Assembly (NCBI GenBank): GCA_965204545.1
Contig: CBDBFA010000003.1
Coordinates: 3,038,001-3,102,000 of the forward strand
Origin: JAABVD01 sp965204545
Lineage (GTDB): Bacteria; Verrucomicrobiota; Verrucomicrobiia; Opitutales; UBA2995
Length of the DNA stretch: 64,000 nt
Direction: 5' to 3'
In this document: positions 16,047 to 24,552 of the stretch, piece after piece
How the letters are laid out: every line of letters begins with the position of its first letter
How positions within the stretch are numbered: the first letter of the stretch is position 1
Translations under genes and position numbers: made by a program
Notes under the pieces: generated by a model
The model's input: only the letters and a program-made list of their open reading frames with translations
Told to the model about the DNA's origin: nothing
The model's database searches: none

Positions 16047-16877
16047 TCAGGAAGCTGGGATAAAACGTTGGGCTACCAATGCCAAAAGAAAAAAGGCGGC
16101 GAAACCGACCCCGACCTCAATTGAGGCGTATCCCATACTGCCCAGAATAGCCAAATCAACCCAACAGATTCCGGCCAAGAGGGGTCCAATGGTTTTTCCG
16201 ACCATCAGTTGGCCATTGACCATGGCGCCCCGAAAAACAAAAGTCATCCAACCGACCACCATCCCGACAGTGAGGAGTTGGAAGCCCGGATTTTGCATGG
16301 TCAAGAGGGCGACTGCCAAAATGGGCGCGGCCAAGGAGACGAAAGCAAGAGGGGAAGTCGGTTTCGGCCTGGATTCGCCACGGGCCAGCCAGGTAATCCC
16401 CAGCACGTAGAAAAACATCAGGATACCAGCCAACCCGATTCCAGGGTTTACTCCTTCCAGGGACGCCGATCCCACTACCCAGAAAACCCCCGTTCTGCAT
16501 GCGGCCATGAGGGGAACCCCGAGAGCCGTCCTCTTGTGCAGGTGATTATAGAGAACGATCAGCAGCAACAAAACAACGCCTGCCGGAAGGGTTTGCCAAC
16601 CCGACCAAAGCAGACAACCCAATCCGGCGGTAAAGAAAAGAACTACCGCCACAAAAACCGTGGCCCGAGTCACCTGGCCCGAGGGGATGGGACGCTCCGA
16701 CCTGAATTCCCGGTCCCAATCCGCGTCGCAGTAATCGTTCAGGTACATTCCCCCCAGGTAAATCAGGCTGAGCCCCAGGAGCAGGATCAGGAAGACGGGA
16801 GTTGCCCCGCCACCCCCCAAAAGCCAGGCGCAAAGACAGTTCGACCAAAGGGTGGGAATGTTGGATACCCGCCCCAA
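16047..16877 (-). CDS. eboC: UbiA-family prenyltransferase, EboC-like
   Basis: This protein of at least 276 residues has about eight membrane segments and the UbiA active-site motif NDxxDxxxD at 47-55 (NDYCDADWD), followed by the characteristic RPIPSG. A second Asp motif is not obvious, as in EboC-type members. The divergent neighbour is an EboF-like phosphoesterase, which favours the ebo assignment over quinone or heme synthesis. The start is unclear. Homologues begin near RAYLLLGRVSNIPTLW, and here that segment is in frame but has no ATG; only TTG (16877) or ATT (just past 16890) is available before a stop. The upstream DNA is a TTAATTCTTAATT repeat, which seems to have consumed the native start. 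Confidence 0.82.
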   Translation of the reverse strand: MGRVSNIPTLWSNCLCAWLLGGGGATPVFLILLLGLSLIYLGGMYLNDYCDADWDREFRSERPIPSGQVTRATVFVAVVLFFTAGLGCLLWSGWQTLPAGVVLLLLIVLYNHLHKRTALGVPLMAACRTGVFWVVGSASLEGVNPGIGLAGILMFFYVLGITWLARGESRPKPTSPLAFVSLAAPILAVALLTMQNPGFQLLTVGMVVGWMTFVFRGAMVNGQLMVGKTIGPLLAGICWVDLAILGSMGYASIEVGVGFAAFFLLALVAQRFIPAS

Positions 16878-16895
16878 GAGGAGATATGCGCGGAG

Positions 16896-17342
16896 GTTAT
16901 TAATTAAGAATTAAAAGAGGTTAACCACAGATTGCGCAGATTAGCGCAGAGGGGAAGGCACCAGTGCGCGCCAATTAGGAATGAGAAATTAAGAATTAGG
17001 AATTGAGGAGAAAGGAATGTCCACAGAGATTAATCGTGATCGTGATCGAAAAGAAAGGAGAGAAACGCCAACAGCGCCAATGAGGAAATTTGTGTTTTTT
17101 GTGCGTTTTGTGGCTATTCCCTGCGCCCCTTGGGCGCTTCCCTCTTTGCGTTCTCGCTCTTTGCGAGATCCCTCTCCTTTTTCATCCTTCATCCTTCATC
17201 CTTCATCCTTTTCTCCCCCCTCTCTCCACTCTCTGTGGTCTTTGTGCCCTCTGTGGTTTCTGTTCTCCCAGCATCCAGGCCACAAAGGAATGATGGTTGA
17301 AGAGGATGGACATGGAGCTATCCTGGGGAGGTTTCCGAGCAA
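16896..17342. repeat. Repeat-filled divergent intergenic region
   Basis: Between the diverging eboC- and eboF-like genes: ACCACAGATTGCGCAGATT, repeated TTAAGAATTAGGAATT, a GATCGTGATCG unit at 17033-17048, TTTGTGTTTTTTGTGCGTTT, a CTTCATCCTTCATCC run (17185-17210) and CTCTGTGGTCTTTGTGCCC. Any promoters for the two genes must lie in or beside repeats. None is convincing. Confidence 0.75.
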
Positions 17343-18737
17343 ATGATCAGGACGGCTGTAATAAACGTGGTGGGATTGACCAGTTCCCTCATTGGAAAAG
17401 ACACCCCGCGGATTCGTTCCTTTGCCGACCGGACCTGGGTGGTGAAGATCGTGCCTCCTTTTCCGGCGGTTACCTGTTCAGCTCAGTCCAATTATCTCAC
17501 CGGGAAGTCGCCTGAGGAGCACGGCATCGTGGGAAATGGCTGGTACGACCGCGCATACGCCGAGGTCCACTTCTGGAAGCAATCCGATCACCTGGTGAGG
17601 GGCTGGAAAATTTGGGACCGTTTGAGGGCCAGGGATGCTTCTTTTACCTGCGCCAAAATGTTTTGGTGGTACAACATGTATTCATCGGTCGATTTTGCCG
17701 CAACCCCCCGCCCCATGTATCCGGCGGATGGAAGAAAGGTATTCGATATTTATACCAAACCGATGGAGATGCGGGAGGAATTGAAAGGCGATCTGGGTGA
17801 GTTCCCGTTTATGACCTTTTGGGGTCCGCGCGCCGGTATCGAATCCTCCCGATGGATAGCGGCATCGGCCAAATGGATCGAGGAAAAGCTGAAGCCGACT
17901 TTGAACCTGGTTTACCTGCCCCATCTCGATTACAACCTGCAACGGCTTGGTCCGAGCGATCCCCGCATCGGGAGTGATCTTCGGAAGATCGATGAGGTGG
18001 TTGGTGGGTTGATCGAATTTTTCGAAAAATGCTCGGTGCGGGTGTTGCTGCTCTCCGAATACGGAATATGCGGTGTAGACCACCCGGTGTTTATCAATCG
18101 TATTCTGAGGGATAATGGATGGATAGCGATAAAGGATGAACTCGGGCTGGAGCAGCTCGATTTTGGAGCCAGTCGAGCCTTCGCCGTGGCCGATCACCAG
18201 GTTGCCCACGTCTACGTCAATGATCCGAGTATCCGGAACAGGGTTCGGAGCACGCTCGAATCGATCGAAGGGGTGGGCGCGGTTTTGGATGAGCGGGGAA
18301 AGCGGGCCGCCGGTGTGGCGCACCATCGCGCGGGAGATTTTGTTCTCATTGCCGACCGACGCAGTTGGTTCGCCTATTATTATTGGATGGATGACAAAGT
18401 GGCGCCGGACTATGCCCGCTGCGTGGACATCCACCGCAAGCCGGGGTATGATCCGGTAGAATTGTTTGTCGATCCCAAGCTGCTCTTGCCCTCCCTGGAT
18501 GCAGCCAAGTTCCTGTTGAAGAAGAAACTCGGTTTTCGGGCCCTATTGGAGGTGATTCCGTTGGATGCGGGTTTGGTCAAAGGGTCTCATGGCCGGACGC
18601 CGGAAGCGGAAGAGGAGTGGCCCATTCTGGTTGGCGCCGCCGGCCGCAGCCCCCTTCCCTCCACCAGGGTCGGGGCCGCCATAGAGCGCGTGATAATGGG
18701 GGAGGAGGCGCCGGAGGTGCCAATTAGGGGTGATTAA
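17343..18737 (+). CDS. eboF: Alkaline-phosphatase-superfamily protein, EboF-like
   Basis: This 464-residue protein belongs to the nucleotide pyrophosphatase/phosphodiesterase-like group. TAVINVVGLTSSLIG opens the fold, and PAVTCSAQSNYLTGKSPEEH holds the predicted Thr nucleophile in the position used by NPP enzymes. YLPHLDYNLQRLGPSDPR supplies Asp/His metal ligands, and LLSEYGICGVDHPVF and HHRAGDFVLIADRRSWFAY supply later metal-site residues. No signal peptide is evident. The pairing with a divergent UbiA-type EboC-like gene points to the ebo group, whose product traffics a prenylated or indolic metabolite in cyanobacteria. eboA, B, D and E are not in the window. Confidence 0.75.
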   Translation: MIRTAVINVVGLTSSLIGKDTPRIRSFADRTWVVKIVPPFPAVTCSAQSNYLTGKSPEEHGIVGNGWYDRAYAEVHFWKQSDHLVRGWKIWDRLRARDASFTCAKMFWWYNMYSSVDFAATPRPMYPADGRKVFDIYTKPMEMREELKGDLGEFPFMTFWGPRAGIESSRWIAASAKWIEEKLKPTLNLVYLPHLDYNLQRLGPSDPRIGSDLRKIDEVVGGLIEFFEKCSVRVLLLSEYGICGVDHPVFINRILRDNGWIAIKDELGLEQLDFGASRAFAVADHQVAHVYVNDPSIRNRVRSTLESIEGVGAVLDERGKRAAGVAHHRAGDFVLIADRRSWFAYYYWMDDKVAPDYARCVDIHRKPGYDPVELFVDPKLLLPSLDAAKFLLKKKLGFRALLEVIPLDAGLVKGSHGRTPEAEEEWPILVGAAGRSPLPSTRVGAAIERVIMGEEAPEVPIRGD

Positions 18738-18986
18738 CCACAGAGGTCACAGAGAGCACAGAGGGGATAGAGAATAGAGATGGAGTAATGGAGTAATGGA
18801 ATGAAGGAGTAATGGAATGAGAAGAGATGCTGAGTTTTCTTAGAATCTTGATCATGATCATGATCAAGATCGAAAATACCTGAGGAATTGACTCTCGCAA
18901 AGCACGCAGAGGACGCAAAGAGAAGCCGCATTTTCTCCTCTGTGTCCTCTGTGCTCTCTGTGGTAATTCACATGAAGGACATGGCG
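18738..18986. repeat. Repeat-filled convergent gap with GATC element
   Basis: ACCACAGAGGTCACAGAGAG begins two bases after the EboF-like stop. It is followed by GGAGTAATGGAGTAATGGAA units, a full GATC-type element (18823-18892) and CTCGCAAAGCACGCAGAGGA words. No gene is seen. Confidence 0.8.
18823..18892 (+). repeat. GATC-type repeat element, expanded copy
   Basis: Same order as 14025-14082 but with more TGATCA units in the centre (CTTGATCATGATCATGATCA). It ends GAAAATACCTGAGGAATTGA. The unit number differs between copies. Confidence 0.8.
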
Positions 18987-20255
18987 CTACCCCGGGCCGA
19001 GGCAATAGAGGTGGGAGACCGTTCTCAGGTAAAGTCTTCCCTGATGGACGATAGGGGTGGCGTGACAGTCCTGATTGATCAAGGTGCGGCCGAGGATTTC
19101 GAAGGTGTCGGCGGCCCGGAAAACCACCACGTCCGCTCGCCGGGAAACGGCGTAAATCCGGTCGTCTACCCGTATGGGTGAACTGAAGAAGGAGTCCCCC
19201 AGCTTGGCCTTCCAGATTTCCTCTCCGCTGGGCCCGTCGATGCAGGTGGCGATGCCGCCGTCGCTCACCAGGAAGAGCCGGTCCCCTTTGCTCACGGGGG
19301 TGGGAACGTAGGGCGCCGACTTGCGAATCCGATAGGCGATCGCCGGTTCTTCCCCGGCTCGAGTGGGCGGTCGGACGGCGATGAGGTTACCGCCCCCGGT
19401 TCCGCTGCCGCTACTGGCAATTATGTATTCGCCGATGCTAATGGGAGACAGAATGGTGCGGTCGGAGAAGAGATGGGGCATTTCCCAGATAACTTCGCCG
19501 TCTTTCGGGTTCAACGCGGTCATACCGCTGGAAGTAGAATTGAAGATCAATTGTTTGTCGCCCAGGGGGGTATGATAAACCAGAGGAGTGCAGTAGGAGG
19601 CTTTTCCCTTCGGGGCATTGGGCCGCGCCCGTTTCCAAAGGGTCTCACCGGTCATGCGATCGAGGGCATGAATGGAACTGGGCCCCTTGCTGTCGTTGGC
19701 CACGATCACCCTGTCGCCCAGGACGATGGGCGAAGTTTCACCACCGTGCGAGGTGACTCTGGTCCCTAAATCGCGCCGCCAGACCTCCTTTCCAGTGTGA
19801 TCGATGGCGGCTATATTGAAATGTCCATGATTGCTCCAGACCATGTAGACGTGGTATTGATCCACCGCGGGAGTGGAGGTGGCATAGGAACTGAGCCGGT
19901 TCAACCGGTGGGGTTCCGAGGTGAAGGACCTGCGCCAGATTTCCTGCCCCGATCGGGAATCCAGGCAAAGCAGGATGAGCCGGGGATTTCCCCGGTCGGT
20001 GCTGGTGACGTAGAGTCGGTCTCGCCAAGCCATGGGAGACGAGTGGCCGTCCCCGGGCAGTTTGAGGGTCCAAAGGTAATCGTTCTCGCTCCAACTCAGG
20101 GGCAGATTTTTTGCCGTATAGATTCCGGAACCCTCGGGTCCGCGGAAACGGTTGCTTTCCAGGGCCGGCGGTTCCTTCTCCCCGGGACCGAGGTCTGAGG
20201 CCATGCCGGACACCGGGATGAATAAGATGCAAATAAAGCAGAGATAGCGCTTCAT
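18987..20255 (-). CDS. Secreted PQQ-like beta-propeller protein
   Basis: This 422-residue protein has a signal peptide (YLCFICILFIPVSGMA) and then about seven or eight PQQ_2-type blades: SPMAWRDRLYVTSTDRG, LLCLDSRSGQEIW, TPAVDQYHVYMVW, ALDRMTGETLWKR, MTALNPKDGEVIWEM and TCIDGPSGEEIWKA are recognisable blade cores. It lacks the PQQ-binding disulfide and heme site, so it is more likely a structural or binding propeller of the kind very abundant in PVC bacteria than a dehydrogenase. It is transcribed in the same direction as the upstream DUF1552/DUF1592 pair but is separated from it by a repeat-filled gap. Confidence 0.85.
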   Translation of the reverse strand: MKRYLCFICILFIPVSGMASDLGPGEKEPPALESNRFRGPEGSGIYTAKNLPLSWSENDYLWTLKLPGDGHSSPMAWRDRLYVTSTDRGNPRLILLCLDSRSGQEIWRRSFTSEPHRLNRLSSYATSTPAVDQYHVYMVWSNHGHFNIAAIDHTGKEVWRRDLGTRVTSHGGETSPIVLGDRVIVANDSKGPSSIHALDRMTGETLWKRARPNAPKGKASYCTPLVYHTPLGDKQLIFNSTSSGMTALNPKDGEVIWEMPHLFSDRTILSPISIGEYIIASSGSGTGGGNLIAVRPPTRAGEEPAIAYRIRKSAPYVPTPVSKGDRLFLVSDGGIATCIDGPSGEEIWKAKLGDSFFSSPIRVDDRIYAVSRRADVVVFRAADTFEILGRTLINQDCHATPIVHQGRLYLRTVSHLYCLGPG

Positions 20256-20460
20256 ATTTCGAGAAATATGCCGATGGAACTTTCCTTTATCAATTGGAAA
20301 TGGACTCTCGCAAAGATCGCAAAGCTCGCAATTAGGAATGAGGAATTGGGGGAAGGCTGGAGGTGCTGAGATTAATCGTGATCGTGATCATGATAAACCT
20401 CTGTGCCATCTCGCCTTGGCGAGATCTCATCTTAATTCCTAATTGGCGCCTTTTGGCGCC
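20256..20460. repeat. Repeat-bearing gap
   Basis: CTCGCAAAGATCGCAAAGCT, TTAGGAATGAGGAATTGGGG, a GATCGTGATC unit (20374-20393), CATCTCGCCTTGGCGAGATC and a GGCGCCTTTTGGCGCC palindrome at 20446-20461 that abuts the next stop codon. The palindrome could serve as a 3'-end hairpin but lacks a T-run. Confidence 0.7.
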
Positions 20461-22860
20461 TTACAGCTCACCGCGGAAAAGGGGGCTGGCGCAAATATCG
20501 AGGATCAGGTCCTTGAAGCCTTCGTTATTTTCCAGGTTGGCTTGTGCGATGTCCTCGGCCATGATGTGCTCGGCAAAGGTGAGGGGATGTCCCAAAGCAT
20601 AGGTAAACAGTTTTTCGGTCAGGGCCCGGGCGAATTGATCGGCTCGACCCATGAGAACCTGTTTCAGTTCTGCTGCTCCGTCGAATGAACCGCCCGGCAA
20701 TTCTCCCCAGGCCTGGATGGGTTGGCCGTTGCGGTATTGGTTGCGAAGGGCGCCGACCGCATCGAAGTGCTCCAGACCCATCCCCCAGGCGTCGATTTTC
20801 CTGTGGCAATCATTGCAGGATTCGACCTCCCGGTGCCTGGCCAGCATTTCCGGAATGGTTTTCGTGCCGCGCACATCGGGTTCGATCGGTTTGACGTCGG
20901 CTGGAGGAGGGGAGGGTGGATCCCCCAGGATGTTTTCCAGTATCCAGACCCCCCTGATGACGGGTGAGGTGCGGGTGCCATTGGAAGTGATTTTCAAGAT
21001 GCTTGCCTGTCCCAATAAACCCCCGCGAGGATTGTTCATGGCCAATTCAACTTTGCGGAACTGAGCGCCTTTGACTCCATTTATCTGGTAATGCTTGGCC
21101 AGACGTTCGTTGATCCAGACGAAATCGGAGTCGAGAAAAGTGGTTACCTGCATGTTCTTTTTCAATATCCGTTCGAAGAATACCTCGCTTTCCTCGCGCA
21201 TGAACCCCTCCAACAACGGATCGTATTTCCGGTAGAGTTTTGGGTCCGGCCTCATGTCGCTAATTTTTTTCAATTGCAACCAGTTTGCCGTGAAATCCCT
21301 CACAAACCGGTTCGACTTTTCGTCGGCCAGCATCCGGGTCACCTCTTTTCGAATGACATCCGGCTGGAGGAGTTGTCCACTTTCGGCCAAGCGAAGCAGT
21401 TCCTCGTCGGGCATGGAATTCCACAGAAAGTAGGAGAGCCGGCTGGCCAGGGCCCAGACATCCATCCCATCTCCGGCATCGTGATTGAAAAGGAAGCGGG
21501 GTGAGCAAAGAACCCCCTCCACCACGTTGCGCATTGATTCCACCTCGGTGAGCCCGCGTTCCAATCCGGTACGGTAGAGTCGGATAAAATTCTCTACCGT
21601 TGTATCGGGTACGGGACGACGAAATGCGCGGAAGAGAAAGTCTTCGATTCGAGAACTGAATTCGGCTGGTGTTGCTCCCTTTCTGTTTCCCAGCAATTTT
21701 TTCTGCGCCCTGGATGGCCAGGATTCCAGGACGGGACCGTCGACTTGGATCTCTTTTACATGGAGGAGGTCTGCCACCAGCATTTCTTCCCCGCCAACAG
21801 AGGCGATGGGGGATCGGTTCAGGACCGCGCCGGAGGCGTAGTGAATCATCACGTTTTCCCCTTTTTTAAGCCGCACCTCCACTGCGTCGGATTCCACCTG
21901 GTCGCTCACGTAGAAAAATCCTACTCTGCGGCCCGGAACCGAGGCGGCGTCCATGTGCCGCGCTTCCGATGCCTGAATGGCCACGATTGCCACCAGGCGC
22001 AGAGCGTCATTGGGACGCCTTTCCCGCGTTTTCAGCGATTCTTCATATCTTTCGTCGAGGTAGGTGTAATCGATGCCACGCTCCTCCAGCACCGTTCGGA
22101 AGTCTTCGGCAAAGGCCGTTACCTTTATGGCGTAAATCCCGTCCTGGGGAACCACAAAGCCTTCGGGCCACATCACGTGTTTGCGGTCCCGGCTGGAAGA
22201 AGTGACTACGAACCCGTCCCGTTCCTCCACGTTATACCCGTGACCGATCTGGCCGATCCTATAAACCCGCTCCTGACGGATGTCGCCGCCGCTTACCAGG
22301 GCATGCCGGGCAAGTTTCCGTGCATTGTTCTGCAATTTCAGGACTAATTCCGGGTTGGCATCCAGGGTGACAGCCAGATTGTCGAATCCTTCCAGTTCCG
22401 GATCGGCCGGCAGGTGTTCGGAAAGTTCCAAATTGATGCCAAGCAAATCCTTTACGGTATTGTCCAAGGCGCTGTGGCTGAGGCGGCGAATGGCAATTCT
22501 ACCACCGCTTCCCTGAGCTTCCGCCGCTGCCCGCAGTTCGGTATCGATGGCCTTGATGACGCGCAATACGGCATCGGCCGGAGGCCGGGGTTCTTCTTCG
22601 GGCGGCATGTCCCCGAGGGTCAGGATTTCGGACACATTCTGCCAGATGACCGCGTTTTCGGCATGGGTGAAGTCCCTGCTCAACGTGTCGAGCCGGAGGT
22701 CTCCCTTTTGTTTCTCTTCCCCGTGGCATTTGGCGCAATGCTCCTGAATAAAGGGGGTGATCAACCCATCGAACTCCCCTTCGGCAGTCAAAGATGCCCA
22801 CCCCATCATGAAGACCAACCCAACCACGGGCCCAAAAACCAACTTTCTGCGCCTGTCCAT
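20461..22860 (-). CDS. DUF1592-type multidomain cytochrome-like protein (copy A)
   Basis: This 799-residue exported protein has the standard PVC domain series. After a signal segment (VFGPVVGLVFMMGWA) comes a PSCyt1 heme site CAKCH (42-46). DUF1587 follows (IRRLSHSALDNTVKDLLGIN), then a carbohydrate-binding-like middle part, DUF1595 (FLFRAFRRPVPDTTVENFIR), DUF1592 (LASRLSYFLWNSMPDEELLR), DUF1588 (RGGLLGQASILKITSNGTRT, then CNDCHRKIDAWG with a second CxxCH) and DUF1585 (KLFTYALGHPLTFAEH). The function is unknown; extracellular redox or polysaccharide processing is suggested for the family. The upstream partner, transcribed first, is a DUF1552 gene 29 bp away. Confidence 0.93.
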   Translation of the reverse strand: MDRRRKLVFGPVVGLVFMMGWASLTAEGEFDGLITPFIQEHCAKCHGEEKQKGDLRLDTLSRDFTHAENAVIWQNVSEILTLGDMPPEEEPRPPADAVLRVIKAIDTELRAAAEAQGSGGRIAIRRLSHSALDNTVKDLLGINLELSEHLPADPELEGFDNLAVTLDANPELVLKLQNNARKLARHALVSGGDIRQERVYRIGQIGHGYNVEERDGFVVTSSSRDRKHVMWPEGFVVPQDGIYAIKVTAFAEDFRTVLEERGIDYTYLDERYEESLKTRERRPNDALRLVAIVAIQASEARHMDAASVPGRRVGFFYVSDQVESDAVEVRLKKGENVMIHYASGAVLNRSPIASVGGEEMLVADLLHVKEIQVDGPVLESWPSRAQKKLLGNRKGATPAEFSSRIEDFLFRAFRRPVPDTTVENFIRLYRTGLERGLTEVESMRNVVEGVLCSPRFLFNHDAGDGMDVWALASRLSYFLWNSMPDEELLRLAESGQLLQPDVIRKEVTRMLADEKSNRFVRDFTANWLQLKKISDMRPDPKLYRKYDPLLEGFMREESEVFFERILKKNMQVTTFLDSDFVWINERLAKHYQINGVKGAQFRKVELAMNNPRGGLLGQASILKITSNGTRTSPVIRGVWILENILGDPPSPPPADVKPIEPDVRGTKTIPEMLARHREVESCNDCHRKIDAWGMGLEHFDAVGALRNQYRNGQPIQAWGELPGGSFDGAAELKQVLMGRADQFARALTEKLFTYALGHPLTFAEHIMAEDIAQANLENNEGFKDLILDICASPLFRGEL

Positions 22861-22889
22861 AATGCGGTGATGCCTTAAGCTCTACGGGC

Positions 22890-24167
22890 TTAAGCCAACA
22901 GGTGATTGATATTACCGGTGCTCACGGCAAAACGGTCCGTTTCGACTCCCAGTTGTTGCAGCATGGTGACAAAGACATTGCAGAGGGGGGTCGTCTCTTC
23001 ATCGAAGATGAGGTCTTTGCCATTGTGACGCAAACCGCCTCCCGCCAAAAGGACGGGCAAATTTCTATTCGAGTGTGAACTGCCATTTCCCAGACCACTG
23101 CCAAAGAGAACCTGTGTCCGGTCCAACAAGCTGGCGTCCCCATCCGGGATTCCCTTCAGGCGGGTGAGAAATTTTGCCAGCGACTTGGTGTGCATTTGCT
23201 CGATCTTGATGAGCTCTTCCAACACTTCAGGGTCTTTCCCGTGGTGTGATTGGCCGTGGTAACCGGAGAGTTGTTGGCCGTCCAACAGGATGGGCAATCC
23301 ACCGGCCGGTAATTCGATCGAGACTACCCGGGTGCAGTCATGCTGCAGGGCCAGCGCGGTCAATTCCAGCATCAGGTCCAGGTTATGGTGGAAGCTGACC
23401 GGGCGTTCCCTCAGGGGCGCAACCCCGGGTTTTGGGGTATTGATCCACTGCTGTTGCCGCTTGATGCGCTTTTCCACGTCGCGGATGGAGGAGAAATAGC
23501 CTTCCACTTTTTCCCGGTCCTCGTAACCGATTTCCTTTTGCAGGGAGCGGGCGTCCTCGGCGACCATGTCCAGGATACTACGGCTGAAGTCCATTGCCTT
23601 GCTGGCGGCCTCGGGATTGAGGTCGTCCACAAACAGTTTTTGGAAAACCTTGAACGGGTCGGGTTCGGGAAGTAGGGGAACCCCGTTTTCATCCCAGGAC
23701 AGGGTTTGGGTGGGCTTGCCTTCGGATGCTCCGAGTTGCAGAGAGTGGAACCGGCTGTTTCGGCTCAGTTGCTTGGCCGCCAGTTGGTCGAGGGTGATTT
23801 GATTGCGCACCATGACGGATTCGCCGATATACTCGGGCTGATAGACGCCGGAAAGGAAGGACGGGGTGCCCTTGTGCCCGCCATTGATGCCGTGATCGAC
23901 CCCGGAAACCACCGTGAAATCCTTTCGGTGCGGCAGCAAGGGTTCGAGTAGGCGCGGAACAGTATTTTCTCCCTTCCTGGGGTGCCATTCTCCCGGGTAC
24001 ATACCCAGAAACGTGCCTATGCAAACGAGACGTTTGCGCGCGTCTGCCACGGATTTTACCGCCGTGGCGGCCGGTAAAGGAACGGATTGGAGGAATGGCA
24101 GGGCCATCAAACCCCCGGCGCTGCGGAGAAATTGCCGCCGATTGAGATGAAATATATTCCTCATCAA
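22890..24167 (-). CDS. DUF1552 protein, Tat-exported (copy A)
   Basis: This 425-residue protein starts with a twin-arginine signal (LNRRQFLRSAGGLMALPFLQ). The body carries the DUF1552 features RLVCIGTFLGMYPGEWHP, DHGINGGHKGTPSFLSGVY, the YFSSIRDVEKRIKRQQQW helix and YGSGLGNGSSHSNRNLPVLL-like text near the C-terminus. The fold is related to the alkaline phosphatase superfamily (DUF1501-like). The function is unknown. It is the first gene of the unit with the DUF1592 protein, and such pairs are conserved across Planctomycetota and Verrucomicrobiota. A second, diverging pair starts 385 bp away. Confidence 0.92.
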   Translation of the reverse strand: MMRNIFHLNRRQFLRSAGGLMALPFLQSVPLPAATAVKSVADARKRLVCIGTFLGMYPGEWHPRKGENTVPRLLEPLLPHRKDFTVVSGVDHGINGGHKGTPSFLSGVYQPEYIGESVMVRNQITLDQLAAKQLSRNSRFHSLQLGASEGKPTQTLSWDENGVPLLPEPDPFKVFQKLFVDDLNPEAASKAMDFSRSILDMVAEDARSLQKEIGYEDREKVEGYFSSIRDVEKRIKRQQQWINTPKPGVAPLRERPVSFHHNLDLMLELTALALQHDCTRVVSIELPAGGLPILLDGQQLSGYHGQSHHGKDPEVLEELIKIEQMHTKSLAKFLTRLKGIPDGDASLLDRTQVLFGSGLGNGSSHSNRNLPVLLAGGGLRHNGKDLIFDEETTPLCNVFVTMLQQLGVETDRFAVSTGNINHLLA

Positions 24168-24552
24168 ATTGCATATTTATTGCAAACACACCGCATCTGT
24201 CAACTAACATTTTAACCTCGGATATGAGGCGCCTCCTCCTTCGCCCGTTGGGGCTACGGCGTGACAGGGAGGGGGCCAATTAGGAATGAGGAATTAGGAA
24301 TTAGGAATTTTGTGTTTTTTGTGCGTTTTGCGGCTATTTTCTTATTTCCTGTTGGCACGGAGTGCCATCCTGTTGCCGACCTGTCACGCAGTAGACCTGC
24401 AAGGCGAAGGCGGAAGGCATCAAGCGAAGCGTTGTTTTAATTCAAATCCTTTTCATCCCTCCTCATTCCCTCTTCGTGGTCTCATGGTGGATCGATTTAA
24501 AGGGTTGAAGTTGTTGTCCTGTCCTGGTTCTTCTAAATAGACGCCGATTCTC
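24168..24552. repeat. Divergent promoter region between two DUF1592/DUF1552 cassettes
   Basis: The first 50 bases next to the DUF1552 gene are unique. Then come AGGAATGAGGAATTAGGAAT (24285-24308), TTTGTGTTTTTTGTGCGTTT, a GGCACGGAGTGCC palindrome (24354-24366), and about 130 unique bases before the plus-strand gene. Both cassettes must be controlled from here. Confidence 0.65.

Noticed and set aside
20446..20461. GGCGCCTTTTGGCGCC as a Rho-independent terminator
   Set aside because: There is no T-run after the stem on either strand, and the same palindrome family occurs in gaps where no transcript ends.
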